From: Symbiodinium natans
Taxonomy: Eukaryota; Sar; Dinophyceae; Suessiales; Symbiodiniaceae
Direction of reading: 5' to 3'
NCBI GenBank assembly: GCA_905221605.1
Contig: CAJNDS010002427.1
Span: forward strand, 86,001-150,000
DNA: 64,000 nucleotides
Each line of letters begins with the position of its first letter. Positions within the stretch are counted from its first letter, which is position 1. A program made the translations under genes and the position numbers. Shown here one piece after another: positions 58,201-64,000 of this stretch. Below the pieces are notes generated by a model that worked only from the letters and a program-made list of their open reading frames with translations, made no database searches and was not told where the DNA came from.

Positions 58201-59494
58201 GGGAAAGGTCTTTGCCAATCCAGTAGTCGCCGAAGCGCATGCCGTCCTTCTCCTCTACGCAGCAAATCAAAGCACAATGTAGCTGTCTCTGTGTGCCATT
58301 TGGTGTAAGTAAGCATCACGAGACAGCACCAGCTGTGCTTGCATGGCTCCTTGAGCAACAAGCTGAAAAATGGTGCTGTCCCACCAGACACACCGATTCG
58401 CTTGACAGGCGACAAGAACTTGCTCGCCTCTGCCGACGTGAAGTTAGACCTCCAGCAACGCCCACCGTTTCGAGGCAAAGCTTTACATCGTTTTCGACTG
58501 CTTCCAAGGGACTGAACCGGCGAGCCGGCATTCTCCAGGTGGACCACCAGCTGGACCAGGATAGTCCCTGTCTTCTCACCCCGCTTGAACAGCTCGATGG
58601 GCTGGGGCTGCGTCCGCATCAGGCCCGCCCCCACCTCAAAGTGCAGTGACCAGATGCATCGCCAATGCATCACTGCATTCTTCCACATATGATCCCTTTG
58701 TAAGGTGCCAAACAGCATATGGGGTGGATCCCTAGCCTGGCCCCACAAGCCCTTATAAGCCCTTAACCTTTAAGGCGGGGAGCCATGCGGGCCCCCGCTA
58801 TGAGCATGTCAACCTCAACCGTCTGCTCGCCGCCTCGGACAGCGCAGAGCTGGAGCGTCGGAGCTCTGAGTTCTGGAACTCTAGAATCTTCAAACTTAGT
58901 CATCCCCTGCGCTGCACAGATGCAATCAGGCAGCAGAACGTAGGGGTGCCCAGCCCTCCGAAGTTTTCCTCGAGAACCTGAAAGCGCACCTTGTATTGTC
59001 AGAGGTCAAACATGGTGCTGCTCCGAACTCTGAGCCTGATTTGTTTTGGCCAAACATGGTCAAACGGTCAAAAAAGCCTGAAGCTGTGAAATTTACGAGG
59101 CCTTCAAGTTGAAAGGTCTCTCATTCCAAGATATCTCCGGGGCGCTTTGTCACCTCCGCCCGAGCCGGTGTAGGGCACTGCTCTACAGCAGTGCTCCCAC
59201 TTGGGGTTCATGTGCTGACCCCACGCAGATTTCGTCCTTCCGACACTTACCACGCTGCCATCTGAGTAGGACCAGTCCACAGTGGCGAAGGGATCCTCCG
59301 ACACATGTTGAAAGCACATCTATGCTAGCCATTCTGTGCGTTCTTCTTATCTCCACAAATCTTCATAAACAGCTCATGGGCTGGAGTTCAGATCGAGGCT
59401 CCATCCGCCCAAATTTGTCGAAGCTGCGAAAAAGGGTCGCAGCGATGCAGCGGACGATCACCATGGTGCCCTCACCCCTTGGTTCAAAGAGCCC
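52275..59494 (-). CDS. C2 / inositol polyphosphate kinase / C2 protein, at least 20 exons
   Basis: IPK-family enzymes phosphorylate soluble inositol phosphates; C2 domains bind membranes or Ca2+. N-terminal C2: 59402-59494 (GTMVIVRCIAATLFRSFDKF), 59191-59295 (DPFATVDW, NPKWEH), ~58945-58989, 58768-58865, ~58534-58634. IPK: ~58150-58252 (DEVQFYEKCL), 57738-~57840 (SFMFEYAGVLE), 57620-57673, 57308-57400, 56792-56911 (AEGFRLEGFDG), ~56610-56695 (EIFMHFLDMR), ~56272-56341, 55424-55474 (KWIGSSIALGFD, the SSL motif), 54310-54332 (VKIFDWGR, the DFG-like motif), 54086-54184 (SELNTLRDHPELTPEEQNDR). Joining 57620-57673 to 57308-57400 gives LLDIKVGEKTAAANW, the D.K.G inositol-binding signature. Later exons: ~53535-53640, then a second C2: ~52800-52850 (SWQIRVISASNLPVP), ~52580-52663 (SDPFVHI), ~52490-52525, 52275-52331 (EWNETFELPV). 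Phases agree wherever both edges are defined. The 5' end and final exon were not found. Donors include GC. Confidence 0.8.
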
Positions 59495-59552
59495 CTGAAC
59501 ATCCCACATTCCTGAACCAGCCTGAACCATGAAACATCAAGAGCTTCCCATA

Positions 59553-59604
59553 CTTTAGGGTTTAGGGTTTAGGGTTTAGGGTTTAAGGTTGAGGGTTTAG
59601 GGTA
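59553..59604. repeat. Interstitial telomere-type array (TTTAGGG), about 7 units, reversed orientation
   Basis: TTTAGGG units on the plus strand with two variants (TTTAAGG, TTGAGGG) near the right end. The other long arrays in the window read CCCTAAA on this strand. It begins about 60 bases upstream of the most 5' recognised exon of the C2/IPK gene. Confidence 0.92.
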
Positions 59605-59776
59605 GATATCTTTAGTCCCCTGCCTCTGCTTTTTTTGCGGGCAGGGCGCCGGACCTGCGGAGCATTCACCCGCCTCCCTATGAGCTCTACCTTCTTCGCG
59701 CAGTCGCTGGCCTTGGGCACAGGAAGGCGTGGATGTCTCAAAGAGGCTCGGAAGAGGTTTCAGAGCCTTCAGAGTA

Positions 59777-59802
59777 ATTTAGGGTTTAGGGTTTAGGGTT
59801 TA
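59777..59802. repeat. Short TTTAGGG run, about 3.5 units
   Basis: Three and a half TTTAGGG units, same orientation as the array 175 bases to the left. Confidence 0.85.
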
Positions 59803-61400
59803 TGTAAATCTAAACACCGGCCAAGATGCATGTGGCCCTTCCGGGCCTTGACAATGTGTGCAGCACGTGGAGTAGGCCGCAAAGGCGGGGCGTTGGCACC
59901 CCTTCTCACATAAACGCTCAACGTCAGCACCTGAACAGGTGTTAAGGCTTGGGGTTTGACAACGCCAGCCCAAACGATCATAGGTGGTCTTCACAAGGCC
60001 TGCATAGCTTGTGGCACGCGAAGGCGGACTAAATGCAGCCATAGCTGCCCGCTAATCCAGGATCTAATCTAAGTCTTATGCCGATGTTGAGACGTATCTT
60101 TTCCATAGGCAACATGTCCTCGATGGTGCTCGTCTTCTGCTTTTCCATCAGAGGCTCATAGTTGAGTGCGTGTGTGTATATAGGACTGTTGTTTAGGACG
60201 AGACTGTGTAGGGCTCTGGTTACGGTTGTGGACTTCAGGAAGTGGGGACTTCGGTGAGGACGCCGGTGGCTGAGGGCAGCTTTCAGCTCTCGTCCCGGGC
60301 TTCTGGTTTCACTCAGTGGCTCTTGCCTGGGCTTCAGATGGTCAAATCAGCGGCTGATGCGCTTTTGCACAAGGGCTGAGCCAAACCGGCACGGCGGAGG
60401 TGGCCACAAGTCCAAGCGACTTTCGATACTCTGGAATGCGGAAGTTCCTCATGCCAAGAAATGTATAATTGGGGCAGCCCTGGCATGCTTAAGCAGCTGC
60501 ACTCGGCCAGAAACATCGAGCTTTGCCCTACATGTTTAATCCTGAAGCTTCGTTCATTCCGAACACATTGAACGTATAGGCTGCGAACCCACATTCCACC
60601 ATAGGCCCTAGCCCACAACAATTCGCACAAAGTCAGAAGACATGTGATGACATGTGCAGTTGCCTGGCCGTTTGGCTGAGACCTGGGCAGGTCTCCGTCC
60701 GGCTCAGTGCTCAGTCATAAACAGCATGTGCCGCATACATCAGTCTACGCCTTCTAAGCATTTACCTTAAGTAGACTGCTTGTGGCCGATTGTAGCCCGC
60801 ATCCTTTCGCATGGTACGTATGCTGGAAACTTCTCTCAGAAACCATCCAAACTGCACCTAGCCCTGCGTGGCTTACAGTCTCTCTTGCGCCCTGCTAATA
60901 TTCCGCAAGATTCCGAAAAGGATCGCGTGATTTGTTGGTTCGTTTCTGCGGCTGGCCTCCTTGCAAGTGAACTACAACGCAAAAATGTCCAGATGTCCAT
61001 TCCATCATGGTCATCTTTGTCGTCCTCAAGCTCGTCGCAGTCGTCATCAGCATCAGCATCAGCAGCCATCGCCATCGGCAGCCGGCAGCAGTACTGGGTG
61101 CTTTTTGTGGGATCTTACGTCCGTTGCGCCTCGCCTTCGCCGCCTGCGGCAGGAAAGAAAAACGAGCTGGACCTACTCGAAAGGACACACTGCTGGCTCC
61201 ATGGACGGAACAGGAGGAGGATGGGCGTCGCGGCCGACCCACCAAAAGAAGCTTGGGCGTCGGCGCGGAGGTCTCAGAGGGCTTAGAAACAGATTCAAGC
61301 GGACCATTCCGGGGCCCACCAGACTCAAGCGGTGAAATATTTCGCGCAGCTTCCTTTGGCTTTCCTTCGTTCGCATGAGTAGATTCGAAGCCGAGTGCGA
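59803..61400. other. No firmly supported gene
   Basis: Open frames overlap antisense at 60780-61482: a 195-codon minus frame (Ser/Pro/Arg-rich) and a 123-codon plus frame ending at 61378 that contains KRAGPTRKDTLLAPWTEQEE. Either, or neither, could be exonic; strand bias in the window favours minus. Nothing recognised at 59.8-60.7 kb. Confidence 0.3.
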
Positions 61401-61406
61401 GCCATG

Positions 61407-61606
61407 TCACACGCGTGCTGATGTTGCTTCCGGGGGCCCACTCCAACACCAGAGCAGGTGCCAATGGACAACTGCAACCCATGGCCAGAAGGCACCAAGG
61501 ACTTTCATCAGGCGCAGGCTGCCCTCCTCCTCACGCAAGCGGTCTCTGCACATATCTGCCCCCTCCATCTGCAGTGTCTCGTCGATGACGTTCGCAGCAC
61601 ACTGCA
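61407..61606 (-). CDS. Probable exon downstream of the CTL-like gene, one membrane segment
   Basis: After a GGTGCTGCAG acceptor the minus strand reads AANVIDETLQMEGADMCRDR, then a charged stretch, then the hydrophobic LGAFWPWVAVVHWHLLWCW and SGPPEATSAR before a stop (alternatively a GTGTGA donor at the same place). Composition and splice context argue for real coding sequence. It may be a 3' exon of the membrane protein that ends at 61950, or part of another gene. Family unknown. Confidence 0.45.
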
Positions 61607-61949
61607 GCACCGTGATATATAGATATTGTGATGTACGGCACATGGCACGATTGCAAAAGCTCCATCAACTTGAGTTAGCCTGCGTTCCGGGAGGCCCCAA
61701 CCTGTCCCAACCTATCTGCAATGCCAACAGGCCAGAAGCATTCTACTTCTGACTCATTGCCACATCAATGCAGGCCTTATGTGCATCACGCATGCAAACT
61801 GTTCCAGCGGCTGGCCGAGATCGGCCAAGTCTCTTCAGTCCTTGAGGGCACCACTGCGGAGCATGCTCGCAGAGCAGATCATCACTTTCGGCGCGCGAGC
61901 GCGCGCGCGTTCGCATGTGCACCAAACATCCAAAAATATCAAAATTATC

Positions 61950-63575
61950 TCACGGCTTCGGAGTCAGGAAGATGCGGAGCCTTACAGGCACCAGCCTGCT
62001 GCTCCACAGCACATGGGAGGAAGCGTGGGTCACCGGGATTGTCGGGACGGTCCGAGGAGTCGGCGCCTCCCGGAAATCTTCTCGGAATTCTTCCCGGAAT
62101 TCTTGGAAGGTTTGGAACCAAACATCATCCAAGAGACAGCAGGTCAGCAGGGAGTCCGTCAAAGCATCACTGAAGGTTGACCAGGCCAGGCCAGCGGGAA
62201 GTGCCACCACGAGCAATATCAAGAGCCACATCAGCTGCAGCGTGTCTTCTGTTGACCGGTGATCCCCGACTTCGTCAGGCTCCCTCCAAACCACAAAGGA
62301 CAGCAGTGTGACGACCAAGAATGGCAAGCTGGCACCCGTGAAGAAGGCAGAGAGCGACGCAGCCCCTAAATGTGCTCGCAATGTATCCAAGGCCAGGGGC
62401 ACGGACTCCGCAATCATGCTGACTGCCTCAAAGAAATCGTGCCCTGGGAAAACAGACAGACACACCGCCGGCTGTCCCGAGCAGGCCTGTGCCCATGCCG
62501 CCCATTCCCACACGCAGACTCTGCACTGATCACATCCACTCTGTGCCGCTCCCGGCCCATCAGAGTGCGACCCCGAGATCGTTCTGGAAACCGACAACCC
62601 ACACAGGAAAGAGCACAGGAGCTTGGGAAGCAGCAGCACGAAGCAGGCATGCTTGGCCAAAGTTCCAACATGCCGTCTCGTCAGCACCCACCATACTGAC
62701 GGTGGAGATGCCAGTGGCTTGGCCACATCTTCGGGATCCAGGGCGAAGTACCAGAATGCCACGGTGAGGGCTACCTTGCCACGAAAGATACTTTCCATGA
62801 GCTGCAGCCAAAAGCCGCACATCATCACCAACACAAGCAGGAGGAATACGCTGAAGACATCAGAGAACACGAAAGCCTGCATGTCGGAGATCAGAGGTTC
62901 TGGTGGCCACGCCTCACCAAGAGTGGGTCTGCGCATATCCATCCAACCTTCAGTTCCTGGCAATGGTCCCGAGGGCCCCACGACGGTGGGCCTCACGGTG
63001 GGCCCCTCAGGCCCCACAAGCCCTGGAGCATGTGCAGGCCGCAAGGGCAGTAAGGATAGTGAGGCGGCACTCTGAACCAGAGCCGTGCAAGCGAAGAGGC
63101 TGCCTACTTGTAAGACCACCAAGCACAAAGCGGCCACGCGCAGCTCGTTGAGCAGCCCGTGCGGCACCGCGAGCAAAGCGGTTGAAAAGGCCTCTGCACC
63201 CTGGGTCAGCCTGGTCCTGCGGCTGCAGATCGAAGTCACGGTGGCCGACGCTGCCAATGCAACCAGGGCAGCACCCAAAAGCTGCAGCCAAAGTAGACCC
63301 CCAGGTGCCAAACTCTCCTGTTCCAACATGATCGAAGCATCCCCTGCAGCTGCATCGACCTTCTGCAGCGTATCCCACACCACCTTGCCAGCCCCAGCAG
63401 CCAAGGTAGCTGTCATCAGGGTCGTGCCGATGGCGATGCAATGTGGGCAAACTGCTTGCATTGCCTGCACCAGTCCACCGAGTACGAATGCAATTGTAGC
63501 TGCGGCCTTGGCTGAAAGGAACGAATTCTGGCCGACTGTTGGCTCGAGTACAGAAGTGCAGCATAGTGCAGACAT
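61950..63575 (-). CDS. Multi-pass membrane protein, choline transporter-like (SLC44/CTL) candidate
   Basis: A 541-codon frame from the ATG at 63575, with an in-frame TGA two codons before it. About nine hydrophobic segments: about residues 22-65, 92-112, 145-172, 232-265, 267-280, 310-332, 395-420 and 440-490. The part AFWYFALDPEDVAKP, a loop with a conserved Arg-His pair (RRHVGTLAKHACF), and the last pair of helices ending ALTDSLLTCCLLDDVW match in order the CTL-family pattern A.WYF, HLG(S/T).A.G and D(T/S)LL.CFLED. CTLs are plasma or organelle membrane proteins linked to choline/ethanolamine transport, usually 600-700 residues with ten helices, so this may lack its first helix and loop. A Gly/Pro-rich loop sits near residues 185-225. 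No intron is evident over 1.6 kb. Assignment by eye. Confidence 0.5.
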   Translation of the reverse strand: MSALCCTSVLEPTVGQNSFLSAKAAATIAFVLGGLVQAMQAVCPHCIAIGTTLMTATLAAGAGKVVWDTLQKVDAAAGDASIMLEQESLAPGGLLWLQLLGAALVALAASATVTSICSRRTRLTQGAEAFSTALLAVPHGLLNELRVAALCLVVLQVGSLFACTALVQSAASLSLLPLRPAHAPGLVGPEGPTVRPTVVGPSGPLPGTEGWMDMRRPTLGEAWPPEPLISDMQAFVFSDVFSVFLLLVLVMMCGFWLQLMESIFRGKVALTVAFWYFALDPEDVAKPLASPPSVWWVLTRRHVGTLAKHACFVLLLPKLLCSFLCGLSVSRTISGSHSDGPGAAQSGCDQCRVCVWEWAAWAQACSGQPAVCLSVFPGHDFFEAVSMIAESVPLALDTLRAHLGAASLSAFFTGASLPFLVVTLLSFVVWREPDEVGDHRSTEDTLQLMWLLILLVVALPAGLAWSTFSDALTDSLLTCCLLDDVWFQTFQEFREEFREDFREAPTPRTVPTIPVTHASSHVLWSSRLVPVRLRIFLTPKP

Positions 63576-63579
63576 GGCT

Positions 63580-64000
63580 CACAGGCAAGGCCTTGTACTG
63601 TCCAGGAGTGTGAGGCCAACCATGCGTGCCATGGTGGTCCCTGACGCAGGATTCCCAGCAAGCGCCGAACGTACGCCATCAGATCCTAAGATGACCGTCG
63701 CACACGTGCTTTCTGCAAGTAGCACTTTGCAAAGATGACAATACCAATCGCATATGATAACAAAACACAGTCATTAGCCCCAGAAGCTTCACTGAACCCT
63801 CATGGCTTTTGGCACGATGCCCAAAATTAGGCTCTTCTCCTACAGCCCGGATCCGTCTTAGAGTTGGCCGGAAGAACCATTGAGACACTCCGGTCCGGGC
63901 CACGGATGCTCCGGGCACGATGGCTCCTTGCTCATCAGCCCGCAGCAATGAGGGGTAGATGCCAGGTGCCTGGTGCAAGCGGCATATAGCATGATGCACA
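63580..64000. other. No gene recognised at the right edge
   Basis: Upstream flank of the CTL-like frame. A minus-strand frame at 63679-63999 runs off towards the window edge and could be an upstream exon, but shows no motif or splice evidence. Confidence 0.3.

Noticed and set aside
1-64000. tRNA, rRNA, spliced-leader RNA gene arrays, bacterial promoters, terminators or prophage
   Set aside because: No cloverleaf, rRNA core or intact SL donor sequence was recognised by eye, and there is no prokaryotic gene organisation; a covariance-model search would settle the RNA question.

Overview
The window looks like nuclear DNA of a dinoflagellate, probably of the Suessiales/Symbiodiniaceae type, although genus cannot be decided from sequence alone. 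The grounds are: long spaced genes with many short exons; introns with GT, GC and apparently GA donors and AG-G acceptors; a degraded trans-spliced-leader (SL) sequence built into the 5' flank of an intronless gene; many interstitial TTTAGGG/CCCTAAA telomere-type tracts; long poly-C/G and AT simple repeats; and no bacterial-type gene packing, ribosome binding sites or operons. Exons were found by reading translations, so unlisted exons certainly exist and some boundaries are approximate (marked ~). Layout, left to right. 1-6.5 kb: no gene recognised. 6.5-7.93 kb: a decayed, frameshifted coding remnant. 7.93-9.68 kb: telomere-type repeats, including a 43-bp tandem array. 9.86-11.08 kb: two isolated exons. 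13.7-14.07 and 14.9-15.5 kb: further coding remnants. 21.88-22.25 kb: a long CCCTAAA array beside a poly(ADP-ribose) polymerase-like fragment. 23-31 kb: mostly empty, with simple repeats. 31.2-45.56 kb: a large O-fucosyltransferase-like gene. One of its introns (about 44.06-36.70 kb) holds an intronless SL-tagged retrogene (39.04-40.50 kb) and a 2.7-kb inverted-repeat-bounded block (40.77-43.46 kb) made of a palindrome array and a telomere-like tandem array. Another intron holds a frameshifted coding remnant (33.36-34.18 kb). 50.3-51.9 kb: broken coding segments. 52.27-59.49 kb: a C2 / inositol-polyphosphate-kinase / C2 gene of at least 20 exons. 61.4-63.58 kb: a multi-pass membrane protein resembling the choline transporter-like (SLC44) family. 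Every gene I can assign with confidence reads on the minus strand, as expected for dinoflagellate unidirectional gene clusters. The genes do not form one pathway: protein O-fucosylation in the secretory route, inositol phosphate signalling and membrane transport are simply neighbours. The most unusual part is the intron of the O-fucosyltransferase gene, with its 52-bp-phased array of near-perfect palindromes inside matching G/C-tract terminal inverted repeats.
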